Assembly: GCF_019192735.1 (NCBI RefSeq)
Contig: NZ_JAHTKP010000044.1
Location: forward strand, 1-62,357
Direction of reading: 5' to 3'
DNA length: 62,357 bases
Origin: Kitasatospora aureofaciens
Lineage (GTDB): Bacteria; Actinomycetota; Actinomycetes; Streptomycetales; Streptomycetaceae
The notes beneath the pieces were generated by a model, which had not been told where the DNA came from, made no database searches, and saw nothing but the letters and a program-made list of their open reading frames with translations. The position numbers and the translations under genes are program-made. This document shows positions 24,314 to 32,192 of the stretch, one piece after another; the first letter of the stretch is position 1; each line of letters starts with the position of its first letter.

Positions 24314-25223
24314 GGTAGACCGCGCTGCCGACGCCGGCCACGAAGCAGTAGATCGCGAACGGCGTCAGGCTGCGGGTCTCGAAGTACTTGGTGAGGAAGC
24401 GCACCGAGACGTACCCGGCGACGAAGGCGGCGATGCTGCCCACCACGACCGGGCCGAGGACGGCGGAGTTCTCCGGCTTGAACAGCTCGGGCACCTTGAG
24501 CGCGGAGGCGGCGATGATCACCGGCGTGGCGAGCAGGAAGGAGAACCGGGCGGCGTCCTCGTGGTGCAGCCCGCGCAGGATGCCGGCGCTCATGGTGACG
24601 CCGGAGCGGCTGATGCCGGGGAACAGCGCGAGGATCTGGGCGGCGCCGATCCAGGCCCCCTGGCGGAAGGTGAGCCGGGCGAGCCGGTGGTCGGAAGCGA
24701 TCGCCGGGTCCATGCCGGGTTCCCCGGCCGGCGGGGCGGCGTGCCCGGCCCGGCGGCGGCCGGTACCGCCGCGCTTGAGGCGCTCGGCGCCGAGCAGCAC
24801 CAGCCCGTTGAGGGCGAGGAAGATCGCGGCGGGGACGGGCTTGCCGAGGGCGTGTCGCAGGGCCTTCTCCAGGGCGAGGCCGGCGACGCCGACCGGGATG
24901 GTGGAGATGATGAGCAGCCAGGCGAGCTTCTCGTCCCGGGTCTGGACCCGGCGGTGGCGGATCGAGGAGAACAGGCCGCTGATGACCCGGATCCAGTCCT
25001 TGTAGAAGAAGACCACCAGCGCGAGCGCGGTGGCCAGGTGCAGTCCGACCAGGACGGCGAGGTAGGACGAGCCGTCGGCGGTCATGTCCAGGTCCTGCTG
25101 GATCTTCCCGCCGATGATCGCGGGCAGCAGGATGCTGTGGCCGAGGCTGGAGACCGGGAAGAGTTCCGTCACACCCTGCAGCAGGCCGACGCCTATCGCT
25201 TCCGGGTAGGTCAGGGTGGACAT
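24303..25223 (-). CDS. uppP: Undecaprenyl-diphosphatase UppP (BacA)
   Basis: The 306-aa multi-pass membrane protein has the two signature active-site segments: GVTELFPVSSLGHSIL (near 18-33) and PGISRSGVTMSAG (near 204-216). UppP dephosphorylates undecaprenyl pyrophosphate outside the membrane to recycle the lipid carrier for peptidoglycan and wall polymers. A soluble loop of about 40 residues (GGTGRRRAGHAAPPAGEPG) in mid-protein is longer than in E. coli and common in actinobacteria. The LCP enzyme at 11321 uses the same lipid carrier. The 3' end lies in the 21-bp repeat array. Confidence 0.95.
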   Translation of the reverse strand: MSTLTYPEAIGVGLLQGVTELFPVSSLGHSILLPAIIGGKIQQDLDMTADGSSYLAVLVGLHLATALALVVFFYKDWIRVISGLFSSIRHRRVQTRDEKLAWLLIISTIPVGVAGLALEKALRHALGKPVPAAIFLALNGLVLLGAERLKRGGTGRRRAGHAAPPAGEPGMDPAIASDHRLARLTFRQGAWIGAAQILALFPGISRSGVTMSAGILRGLHHEDAARFSFLLATPVIIAASALKVPELFKPENSAVLGPVVVGSIAAFVAGYVSVRFLTKYFETRSLTPFAIYCFVAGVGSAVYLSI

Positions 25224-25363
25224 CGCGCACCTTCGCTCGGGGATCTGATCAGGGGGAGCCCACGCGAACCTACTACCGCCATGTAGACGCCCGGCAGGCC
25301 TGCTGCCGGAAGTTCATCGAGTGGACGCCTCGGCGACACCCGGACACCCGGACCGTCCGTCGG

Positions 25364-25558
25364 TCAGTGGGCAGCCGGGTGCGCGACCCGGACGTACGTG
25401 ATCAGCAGGTGCAGCCAGGCGGCGAGCAGTGCGGTGGACGACATCGCCCGCTCGGCCGCGTGGCTGAGCACCAGCGCGGCTCCGGCGGCGACGAGCGCGG
25501 TGCCGGCCACCAGGAGGGCGGCGGGCAGCACGGTCGCCGGGCGGCGACGGTTCTTCAT
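25364..25558 (-). CDS. Small membrane protein (64 aa)
   Basis: ATG 25558 has an excellent AAGGAGG ribosome site six bases upstream. The peptide starts MKNRRRPATVLPAALL, with one clear membrane helix (about 9-32) and a second weaker hydrophobic segment (about 38-58). It is monocistronic, between uppP and the NRDE gene. I do not recognise the family. Confidence 0.65.
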   Translation of the reverse strand: MKNRRRPATVLPAALLVAGTALVAAGAALVLSHAAERAMSSTALLAAWLHLLITYVRVAHPAAH

Positions 25559-25689
25559 CGGGACCTCCTTCGCGGTCGACGGACATCACGATGCAGCCTC
25601 CCGCAGGGGAAGGTTCAAGTGGGTTGTGCCGGCAGGTCGTTCCCTGACAGCAATTTCGTCTGCGGGAGCTCGTGCCGCCGACGCGGCTG

Positions 25690-26472
25690 TCAGCCGAGCG
25701 GCACCCGCCGCCACGCCCCGCCCCCGGCGGGCACCGGGGCCGGCCCGAAGTCGTAGCGCAGCCGGTCCGGCCCGACGGCGAGCAGCGAGACGGAGGACGA
25801 GCCCCAGATCCGCCCGTCGCCGAAGTCGCGCCGCTGGATCAGCGCCGCGTCGTCGTCCAGCGCCAGCCCGTCCCCGGAGACGATCGGCAGCCAGGCGCCC
25901 CACGCGGCCTCGGTGGGCCCGTCGCCGGCCGGTTCGGGCCGGGGCGCGGCGGCGAACCGGGCGCGGAAGTGGTCGGCGCGGGCGGCCATCAGGGCGCGGA
26001 TCCGTTCGGAGGTGGTCCGGCTCTCGGCGAGGCCCTCCAGCCCGTCGTTGAGCACCACGCTGAGGCCGGCCGACAGCTCGCGCTCGGACAGCCGTCCGTC
26101 GCCCCAGCTGGTGACCCGGGCGCCGTGCGGCCCGGCCAGGACGAGGTGGAACGGGTCGTACGGGGTGAGGTCGAGGTGGCCGATGCCGCCCTCCCGGACG
26201 GCCGTGAGCGGGAGTTCGCCGCGGGAGAGCCGGGTCTCGGCGGGGGCGAGCGGCCCGAAGCCGTTGAGCAGGCAGGCGGCGGCCCGGCGCTCGGGGTCGA
26301 CGGCGAACCAGGTGCCGCCCGCGGCGAGGTCGAGCCCGCCGATCAGGGACGGCCGGTCCGGCCAGTGGTGGTCCGGCGGGAGCCAGCGGCGGCCGAGGTA
26401 CTCGTCCCGGACGGAGAGCAGCAGGACGGGTACCGCCGCCCCCGGCTCGATGCTGACGAACGCCGTACACAC
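25690..26472 (-). CDS. NRDE family protein (TANGO2-like)
   Basis: GTG 26472, after an AGGGGG-like ribosome site, gives 260 aa. The N-terminus V-C-T-A-F-V places a cysteine at position 2, as in N-terminal-nucleophile-like NRDE proteins. The family tetrad N-R-D-E appears as VRDE, in LLSVRDEYLGRRWLPP. Other conserved parts are GGTWFAVDPERR and NGFGP. Bacterial NRDE/TANGO2 proteins have no agreed reaction; heme or lipid handling has been suggested for eukaryotic relatives. The gene is divergent from the AhpD-like gene. Confidence 0.85.
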   Translation of the reverse strand: MCTAFVSIEPGAAVPVLLLSVRDEYLGRRWLPPDHHWPDRPSLIGGLDLAAGGTWFAVDPERRAAACLLNGFGPLAPAETRLSRGELPLTAVREGGIGHLDLTPYDPFHLVLAGPHGARVTSWGDGRLSERELSAGLSVVLNDGLEGLAESRTTSERIRALMAARADHFRARFAAAPRPEPAGDGPTEAAWGAWLPIVSGDGLALDDDAALIQRRDFGDGRIWGSSSVSLLAVGPDRLRYDFGPAPVPAGGGAWRRVPLG

Positions 26473-26619
26473 GATCCTGGCCCCCTGACCTCGTCCTGCC
26501 AGTGATCCTCGCACGTCCGTTCGCACACCGGAATGGCGAGTCGCGTCCGGAATTGGCCCAGGGACGCGGGTGGTGAATGCACCAGGCCAGGGGGCCACTC
26601 CCTGCCTAGGCTGGTGGCC

Positions 26620-27108
26620 ATGACGACGACGAACGAGACCGCAGCCACCGACACCCCCGTGCCCGCCCCCGAGCAGCGCATCTCCGTCCCGCAGCTCGCC
26701 CCTGACTACTACCAGGCGATGTTCGCCGTGGACCGCGCCTCCCGGATCGGCCTCGACCCGAAGCTGGCCGAGCTGGTCAAGGTGCACGCCTCGATGATCA
26801 ACGGCTGTGCCTTCTGCATCGACATGCACGCCACCGACGCCGTGAAGAACGGCGAGCAGGACCACCGCCTGGTCTCCCTCCCGGCCTGGCGCGAGACCCC
26901 GTGGTTCACCGCGAAGGAGCGCGCCGCGCTGGCGCTCACCGAGTCGGTCACCCTGCTGACCCAGGGGCACGTGCCGGACGCGGTGTACAACGAGGCCGCC
27001 GCCCAGTTCGAGGAGGCCGAGCTGGCCCAGCTGATCGCGCTGATCGCCACCATCAACGCCTGGAACCGGATCGGCGTCGCCTCCCGGCTCAGCCCGGCCG
27101 CCAAGTAG
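26620..27108 (+). CDS. Carboxymuconolactone decarboxylase/AhpD-like peroxidase
   Basis: ATG 26620 gives 162 aa. The AhpD-type redox motif GCAFCIDMH places cysteines at 63 and 66 and the histidine at 70, with the upstream glutamate in LAELVKVHAS. The rest, including KERAALALTESVTLL and the final helix INAWNRIGVASRL, matches the alkylhydroperoxidase AhpD core family. Peroxide reduction is likely, though many members have no measured substrate. It is followed after nine bases by the PEP-mutase-like gene, so they form a short operon. An upstream in-frame ATG (26533) adds a non-family extension and was not used. Confidence 0.9.
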   Translation: MTTTNETAATDTPVPAPEQRISVPQLAPDYYQAMFAVDRASRIGLDPKLAELVKVHASMINGCAFCIDMHATDAVKNGEQDHRLVSLPAWRETPWFTAKERAALALTESVTLLTQGHVPDAVYNEAAAQFEEAELAQLIALIATINAWNRIGVASRLSPAAK

Positions 27109-27117
27109 GGGCCGGCG

Positions 27118-27945
27118 ATGACGAGCACCCCACAGGAGAAGGCCCGGCTCCTCCGCGAGCTGCACCGCCCGGGCGAGCCGCTGGTGCTCGCCAACGCCTG
27201 GGACGCGGTGAGCGCCCGGCTGGTCGCCGCCGCGGGCGCCCGGGCGGTCGCGACGGCCAGCGCGAGCGTCTCGTGGACGCTCGGCAGCCCGGACGGCGGC
27301 GGCGCCGACCGCGAGCAGGTGCTGGCGCAGACGGCGCTGGTGGTCCGCGCGGTGGCGGAGCTGCCGGTCACGGCGGACCTGGAGAGCGGCTACGCGGCGA
27401 CGGCCGCCGGAGTCGGCGAGACGGTGGCCGCGCTGCTCGCCACCGGCGCGGTCGGCGTCAACCTGGAGGACGAGGGCCGGCCGCTCGCCGAGGCGGCCGA
27501 GCGGATCGCGGCGGCCCGGGCGGCGGCGGACGCGGCGGGCGTCCCGGCCTTCGTGAACGCGCGAACCGACGTGTTCCTCCACCAACTCGGCGATCCGGAT
27601 GGCCGGTTGGACGAAGCGGTGCGTCGACTGCTGGCCTACGTCGAGGCGGGCGCGGACGGCGTGTTCGTCCCCGGCGTCGCCGATCCGGCGACGATCGCCG
27701 CGCTGGTCGAGGCGGTCCCCGCGCCGCTCAACGTGCTGGCGGGGCCCGGCTCCCCGTCCGTCCCGGAGCTGGCGAAGCTCGGCGTCGCCCGGGTCAGCCT
27801 CGGCCCGGGCCTGGCGAAGGCGGCGTTCGCGGCCGTCCGCCGGGCCGCCGAGGAGGTGTACGCGAGCGGCACGTACACCGCCCTCGACGGCGGGCTGACC
27901 TACCAGGAGCTCAACGAGCTCTCCCGGAGCCGACGGCAGGGCTGA
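27118..27945 (+). CDS. Isocitrate lyase/PEP mutase superfamily protein
   Basis: The 275-aa TIM-barrel protein has the superfamily elements LANAWDAVSARLVAAAG at the start, DLESGY (metal-binding aspartate and glutamate), VGVNLEDEG and ARTDVFL. This set marks the PEP mutase/carboxyphosphonoenolpyruvate mutase-like group of oxaloacetate or 2-methylisocitrate lyase-type enzymes. The isocitrate lyase cysteine motif KKCGH is absent, so true isocitrate lyase is excluded. The natural substrate is unknown. The gene lies nine bases after the AhpD-like gene. Its stop lies inside a 12-bp tandem repeat. Confidence 0.88.
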   Translation: MTSTPQEKARLLRELHRPGEPLVLANAWDAVSARLVAAAGARAVATASASVSWTLGSPDGGGADREQVLAQTALVVRAVAELPVTADLESGYAATAAGVGETVAALLATGAVGVNLEDEGRPLAEAAERIAAARAAADAAGVPAFVNARTDVFLHQLGDPDGRLDEAVRRLLAYVEAGADGVFVPGVADPATIAALVEAVPAPLNVLAGPGSPSVPELAKLGVARVSLGPGLAKAAFAAVRRAAEEVYASGTYTALDGGLTYQELNELSRSRRQG

Positions 27946-27967
27946 CGGCAGGGCTGACGGCAGGACT
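27932..27967. repeat. 12-bp tandem repeat over the stop codon of the PEP-mutase-like gene
   Basis: GACGGCAGGGCT occurs at 27932 and 27944 and, with one change, at 27956. The stop TGA (27943-27945) lies within it. Confidence 0.75.
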
Positions 27968-27999
27968 GACCGGACGGGGGTCGGTCAGTGCGGCCGGGC

Positions 28000-28257
28000 T
28001 CAGCCGATCTGCCCGCTGAGCCCCGGGTGGGTCATCTGGTTGGTCCCGACCTGCTCCACCTCATGGGCGGTGTGCCCGACCACCGGCAGCTTGCCGGCCG
28101 CGTGGATGGCGAGGTCGGCCGGGGAGAGGTTGAGGCCGTCGGTGAGGCCGCCGGTGGCGTCCGGCGAGGCCGCGGTCTGGGTGGTGGCGGAGGCCGCCGG
28201 GGCGGCGAGGGCGAGGCCCGCCATGGTGAGGGCGGCCAGGGTGGCGAGTTTCTTCAT
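28000..28257 (-). CDS. Small secreted protein (85 aa)
   Basis: A Sec signal peptide is clear: MKK, a hydrophobic core LATLAALTMAGLALAAPA, and cleavage after ASA (about residue 24). The mature 60 residues start TTQTAAS and contain no cysteine or known motif. Streptomyces genomes hold many such short secreted proteins, and the chaplin and rodlin signatures are absent. The gene lies just downstream of the conservon P450 genes on the same strand, with its own start. Function unknown. Confidence 0.7.
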   Translation of the reverse strand: MKKLATLAALTMAGLALAAPAASATTQTAASPDATGGLTDGLNLSPADLAIHAAGKLPVVGHTAHEVEQVGTNQMTHPGLSGQIG

Positions 28258-28300
28258 GCCCTGCCGAACGACCCGGGCCGCCCTCAGGTAACCGGGTGGC

Positions 28301-29533
28301 TCAGACCGTCACCCGCAGGGTCCGCACGCTGTTGCTGATGAACGAGGCGATCGGCTCCGGCGCCTCGCCCTCCGCGAGGGCGAGGCCCGGGAAGCGCTCG
28401 AACAGGTGCCGCAGCGCGGTCTCCGCCTCCAGCCGGGCCAGCCCGGAGCCGAGGCAGAAGTGCGGGCCGTGGCCGAGCGACAGGTGCCGGTTCGGCCGCC
28501 GGGTGAGGTCGAAGCGGTCGGCGTCCGCGTGGTGCCCGGAGTCGCGCCCGGCCGCCGCGTACGAGGCGATCAGCGCCTCGCCGCGCGGGATCACCACGTC
28601 CCCGACCTCGATGTCCTCGATCGCGTACCGCAGCGGGAACTGCCCGACCGGGGAGTCGTAGCGCAGGGTCTCCTCGACCACCGCCGACCACGGCTGCTCG
28701 CCGTCCAGCACCAGCCGCAGCTGCTCGGGGTGGGCGAGCAGGGCGCGGACGGCGTTGGTGATCAGGTTGAGCGTGGTCTCGTGCCCGGCGACGAGCATCA
28801 GCAGCAGGGTGCCGACCAGCTCCGCCTCGCTGAGCCGGTCCCCGGACTCGCGGGCGGCGATGAGGTCGGTGGTCAGGTCGTCGCCGGGCTCGGCGCGCTT
28901 CGCCGCGACCACGGACGCGAGCAGCGTGTTCAGTCCCCGCTGCGCGGCGACGGCCGCTTCGGGGGTGGCCGCGCTGGAGACCAGCGTGTCGGACAGCTCG
29001 TGCAGTTCGTCCTGCTGCTGCACCGCGAGGCCGAGCAGTTCGCCGATCACCTGCATGGGCAGCGGGTAGGCGAAGTGCTTGCGCAGATCGAACTCGCCGT
29101 CCAGCTCGGCGACCTCGTCGAGCAGTGCGACGGTCCTGGCCTCGATCGCGGGCGCCAGGTCGGCGATCCGGCGCGGTGTGAAGGCCTGGCTGACCAGGCC
29201 GCGCAGCCGCCGATGGTCCTCGCCGTCGGCGGTGACCATGCCGGGCACGGTGATGAAGTTGAGCAGCGGCCAGCCCTCCGGCAGGCGGCCCTCCCGGAAC
29301 GTCGTCCACAGCTGGGCGTTCTTGCCCACCCGGGGATCCGCGAGCAGCGCCTGCAGGGTGTCGTGGTGGGTTATCGCCCAGACCACCACCCCGCCAGGGA
29401 GCTCCACCTGGACCGCCGGGCCGGCTTCCCGGAGCCGGGCGTTCTCTCCGTGCTGGTCGCGTCCGAAGGGGTCGAGCCGGACGGGCCGGACGGGCCGAGG
29501 GCCGGTTCCGGGGGGAGTGGCGGCGGAGTCCAT
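28301..29533 (-). CDS. cvnF: Cytochrome P450 of the conservon, CYP154-like
   Basis: ATG 29533, with GAGAGG upstream, gives 410 aa. Motifs are the I-helix AGHETT, the K-helix EETLRY, which is a proper E-x-x-R, and the heme loop GHGPHFCLGSGLARLE, with the cysteine ligand near residue 359. The N-terminal RLDPFGRD and the ELPGGVVVWAITHHDTLQ stretch recall CYP154 enzymes, which in Streptomyces are encoded at the end of conservons. The start overlaps the upstream P450 gene by 163 bases in another frame, unusually long. Substrate unknown. The family assignment is from memory of such clusters. Confidence 0.9.
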   Translation of the reverse strand: MDSAATPPGTGPRPVRPVRLDPFGRDQHGENARLREAGPAVQVELPGGVVVWAITHHDTLQALLADPRVGKNAQLWTTFREGRLPEGWPLLNFITVPGMVTADGEDHRRLRGLVSQAFTPRRIADLAPAIEARTVALLDEVAELDGEFDLRKHFAYPLPMQVIGELLGLAVQQQDELHELSDTLVSSAATPEAAVAAQRGLNTLLASVVAAKRAEPGDDLTTDLIAARESGDRLSEAELVGTLLLMLVAGHETTLNLITNAVRALLAHPEQLRLVLDGEQPWSAVVEETLRYDSPVGQFPLRYAIEDIEVGDVVIPRGEALIASYAAAGRDSGHHADADRFDLTRRPNRHLSLGHGPHFCLGSGLARLEAETALRHLFERFPGLALAEGEAPEPIASFISNSVRTLRVTV

Positions 29534-30834
29534 GCGGGCCTCTCGGGGGCTGGCGGGCGGGGCGGGGTGAAGGCGCTGTAGAGCACCGGCAGGCCGAGCA
29601 GGGCGCGCGACCACGGCGACGGGCGCCAGGACAACTCACTTGGCGGGACGGCGAGTTGGAGGTCGGGCAGGCGGTGCAGCAGGGTCTCGACGGCGGTCTC
29701 GACGATGATCCGGGCCGGGTGCTGGGCCGGGCAGACGTGCCGGCCCGCGCCCCAGGCGAGGTGGGCGCGGTTGCCGCCGAGCGAGCCCTGCGCGGCGGAG
29801 GCGACGCCCTGGGCGGCCGGGTCGGCGTTGGCGGCGGCCAGGCCGAGCACGAGCATGTCCCCGGCGCTGATGTACTGGCCGCCGAGCACGGTGTCGGTGG
29901 TGGCCCAGCGGCCGGGGAAGTTCTGCGTCGGCGGGTCGCGCCAGAGCACCTCCTCCAGCGCGTCGGAGACGGTGAGCCGGCCGCCGGTGAGGGTGGCCCG
30001 GAACCGGCGGTCGGTGAGCAGCAGCCGCAGCGTGTTGCCGGTCCAGTTGATGCTGGTCTCGTTGCCGGCGACCAGCATCACCACCAGGTGGTGCACCGCC
30101 TCCTCGTCGGTCAGCGCGGCCGGGTGGGCGAGCAGCCAGGAGGTGAGGTCGGCGCTCGGGGCGGCCCGGCGGCGTTGCACCAGGTCGACCAGGATGGCCT
30201 GGAACTCGGCGTTGGCGCGCACCGATTCGGCGCTGCTGTCCACGAAGTGGCTGATCAGCTCGATCAGGTGCGGGCCGGCCGCGGCGGGCAGGCCGACCAG
30301 CTGGGTGAAGACCAGGAGCGGCAGGGCGCGGGCGTACTGGGTGACCAGGTCGGCGGTGCCGTCCGGACCCCAGCTGTCGATGAGGTCGTTGGCGGCGGCC
30401 TCGGTGGTCTCGCGCAGCTGGCGGTGGTCGATCTGGGCGAGCGTGTCGGCGACGGCGGCGCGCAGCCGCTGGTGCTCGGCGCCGTCCAGATTGAGCAGGG
30501 TGGGCCGCCACGAGGTCATCGGGGCGAGCCGCGAGTCGGGGGCCAGCCGGCCCTCGGCGGGCACCCGCCAGCGGCGCGAGTCCTTGGAGAACAGCTCCTC
30601 GTTGCGGGTGAGTTCGAGCAGTTCGGCGTAGCCGAGGACGAGCCAGGCCTCGACCCCGGGCTCCAGCTCGATCGGCGCGACCGGTCCGTACCGGGCGCGC
30701 AGCCGGGCGTACAGGCCGTGCGGGTCGTCGGCGACGGCGGCGCCGTACAGGGGCGTCAGCGGGACGCCCGCCGGCAGGCCGGCGCCGTGCGCGACCGGGC
30801 AGCCGGAGGCCCTCGGCGGTTCGGGCGCGGTCAT
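29371..30834 (-). CDS. cvnE: Cytochrome P450 of the conservon, CYP157-like, without ExxR
   Basis: ATG 30834 gives 487 aa, overlapping the stop of cvnD by four bases. The heme loop is WGAGRHVCPAQHP (cysteine near 368) and the I-helix AGNETS. The K-helix, normally E-x-x-R, reads E-V-L-W in ALEEVLWRDPP (near 295). Loss of this arginine is an established oddity of the CYP157 family, found in Streptomyces conservons, and supports that assignment. The C-terminus carries an extra 60-residue proline/arginine-rich tail that overlaps the next P450 gene. Catalytic activity is uncertain; a regulatory role in the conservon complex is possible. Confidence 0.9.
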   Translation of the reverse strand: MTAPEPPRASGCPVAHGAGLPAGVPLTPLYGAAVADDPHGLYARLRARYGPVAPIELEPGVEAWLVLGYAELLELTRNEELFSKDSRRWRVPAEGRLAPDSRLAPMTSWRPTLLNLDGAEHQRLRAAVADTLAQIDHRQLRETTEAAANDLIDSWGPDGTADLVTQYARALPLLVFTQLVGLPAAAGPHLIELISHFVDSSAESVRANAEFQAILVDLVQRRRAAPSADLTSWLLAHPAALTDEEAVHHLVVMLVAGNETSINWTGNTLRLLLTDRRFRATLTGGRLTVSDALEEVLWRDPPTQNFPGRWATTDTVLGGQYISAGDMLVLGLAAANADPAAQGVASAAQGSLGGNRAHLAWGAGRHVCPAQHPARIIVETAVETLLHRLPDLQLAVPPSELSWRPSPWSRALLGLPVLYSAFTPPRPPAPERPAWTPPPLPPEPALGPSGPSGSTPSDATSTERTPGSGKPARRSRWSSLAGWWSGR

Positions 30835-31457
30835 CCGTGCAGCTCCAGGACGGACATCCGGTGCAGGTGGTCGACGAAGTCGATCAGCAGGTCGTACGAC
30901 TGGCGGCGGTCGCGCGCGTCGCAGTACAGGATCGGCACCTCGGGCAGCACGTCGAGCGCCGAGCGCAGCTCCTCCTCCGGGTAACTCGGCGTGTCCGGGA
31001 AGGTGTTGACGGCCACCGCGAACGGGATCCGCTGCTCCTCCAGCCGGCCGAGCACCTCGAAGCTCTCGTCCGGCCGGCGCAGGTCGACCATCGCGATGGC
31101 GCCGAGCGCGCCGCGCGACAGGTCCTCCCACAGCGGCCAGAACCGCTGCTGCCCGGGCGTGCCGAACAGGTACAGCGCGAGCCGCGGGTTGAGCGTGATC
31201 CGGCCGAAGTCCAGCGCGACCGTGGTGGTGGTCTTGTCGCCGCGCCCGGTGAGGTCGTCGACGCCGCTGCTGGCGGCCGTCATGGTCTCCTCGGTGCGCA
31301 GCGGGGTGATCTCGCTGAGCGAGCCGACCAGCGTGGTCTTGCCCACCCCGAACGGGCCGGTGACCAGGATCTTCACCGCGCCCTGGACCGAGGACGGCAG
31401 GTACTGCGGGTCGGCCGGCATGTCGGCGGGGGCTTCAGCGGAGTTGGCGGAGGCCAA
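30831..31457 (-). CDS. cvnD: Conservon Ras/Arf-like GTPase CvnD
   Basis: TTG 31457 follows GAAGAGGTG and gives 208 aa. It overlaps the cvnC end by 23 bases. Motifs are the P-loop GPFGVGKTT (near 28), a switch region TTTTVALDFGR, the G3-like element FGTPGQQRFWPLWEDL, and VAVNTFPD as the base-recognition loop. CvnD is the small GTPase of the conservon membrane complex, which acts like a signal relay with CvnA-C. ATG 31421 was rejected because it has no ribosome site. Confidence 0.92.
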   Translation of the reverse strand: MASANSAEAPADMPADPQYLPSSVQGAVKILVTGPFGVGKTTLVGSLSEITPLRTEETMTAASSGVDDLTGRGDKTTTTVALDFGRITLNPRLALYLFGTPGQQRFWPLWEDLSRGALGAIAMVDLRRPDESFEVLGRLEEQRIPFAVAVNTFPDTPSYPEEELRSALDVLPEVPILYCDARDRRQSYDLLIDFVDHLHRMSVLELHG

Positions 31458-31782
31458 CGAGCACCTCTTCCAGAAGGGTTGTGGGCAGGCGTTCGGCCTG
31501 CGGGACGGGCGGGAGCACCTGGACGGCGCCGAGGTCCCAGAGGTCGCCGACCAGCACCTTGACGACGCCGAGCGGCAGCCCCAGGTGGGCCGCCACCTCG
31601 GCGATGGACAGCAGACTCCGGCAGAGGCCGAGGATCCGCCGGTGCTCCCGGTTGAGCAGTCCGTGCTCGGGGAGCTCGGGCGGGTCCGGTAACACGCTGA
31701 CCAGGCTCTCGATGGCCAGCTCGGCCCGGGTGGACCGGCTGCGGCCACCGGTGATGACGTACGGCCGGACCGGCCCGTTCAC
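31435..31782 (-). CDS. cvnC: Conservon DUF742 protein CvnC
   Basis: GTG 31782 starts in a GTGA overlap with the cvnB stop and gives 115 aa. The pattern VRPYVITGGRSRSTRAELAIESLV and the winged-helix-like middle HRRILGLCRSLLSIAEVAAHLGLPLGV are the DUF742 signature. CvnC is thought to bridge the GTPase to the sensor-like CvnA. It has an HTH-like look but no known DNA target. Confidence 0.92.
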   Translation of the reverse strand: MNGPVRPYVITGGRSRSTRAELAIESLVSVLPDPPELPEHGLLNREHRRILGLCRSLLSIAEVAAHLGLPLGVVKVLVGDLWDLGAVQVLPPVPQAERLPTTLLEEVLVGLRQLR

Positions 31783-32192
31783 CGAAGGCCCCCCGCCGCG
31801 TGGTCGACCCGCGGCGGGCTGGTGAGGTGGCTGCCGATCCGCTCGACCAGGACCTGCATCTGATAGGCAACCAGGCCGGCGTCCACCGCCTCGCCGGTCA
31901 CCACGGCCAGGTGCGCGCCGGCCCCGGCGGCCACGATGAACAGGTAGCCGCCGCCGTACTCGATGATGATCTGCCGGGTGGCGCTGCCCGGGCCGCCGAA
32001 GCCCGTCGCGACCCCGCGGGCCAGCGACTGCAGGCCCGAGCAGGCGGCGGCGAGCCGCTCGGCGTCCTCGCGCACGATGCCCGGGGTGCGGCCGATCTCC
32101 AGGCCGTCGTTGGAGACGACGACGGCGTGCTGGACCTCGGGGACGGCGACGATGTCGGCGAGCAGCCAGCCGAGATCAGGGGTGGTGGTCAT
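31779..32192 (-). CDS. cvnB: Conservon roadblock/LC7 protein CvnB
   Basis: ATG 32192 gives 137 aa with the roadblock/LC7 fold: LGWLLADIVAVPEVQHAVVV, SNDGLEIGRTPGIVREDAER and the RQIIIEYGGGYLFIVAAG strands. In conservons this protein acts as a GTPase-interacting, GAP- or GEF-like partner of CvnD. It overlaps the cvnA end by 17 bases and the cvnC start by four, indicating tight translational coupling. Confidence 0.94.
   Translation of the reverse strand: MTTTPDLGWLLADIVAVPEVQHAVVVSNDGLEIGRTPGIVREDAERLAAACSGLQSLARGVATGFGGPGSATRQIIIEYGGGYLFIVAAGAGAHLAVVTGEAVDAGLVAYQMQVLVERIGSHLTSPPRVDHAAGGLR

Noticed and set aside
27118..27945. True isocitrate lyase (glyoxylate shunt)
   Set aside because: The catalytic K-K-C-G-H motif is missing and the length is too short. 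It is a PEP mutase-like relative.
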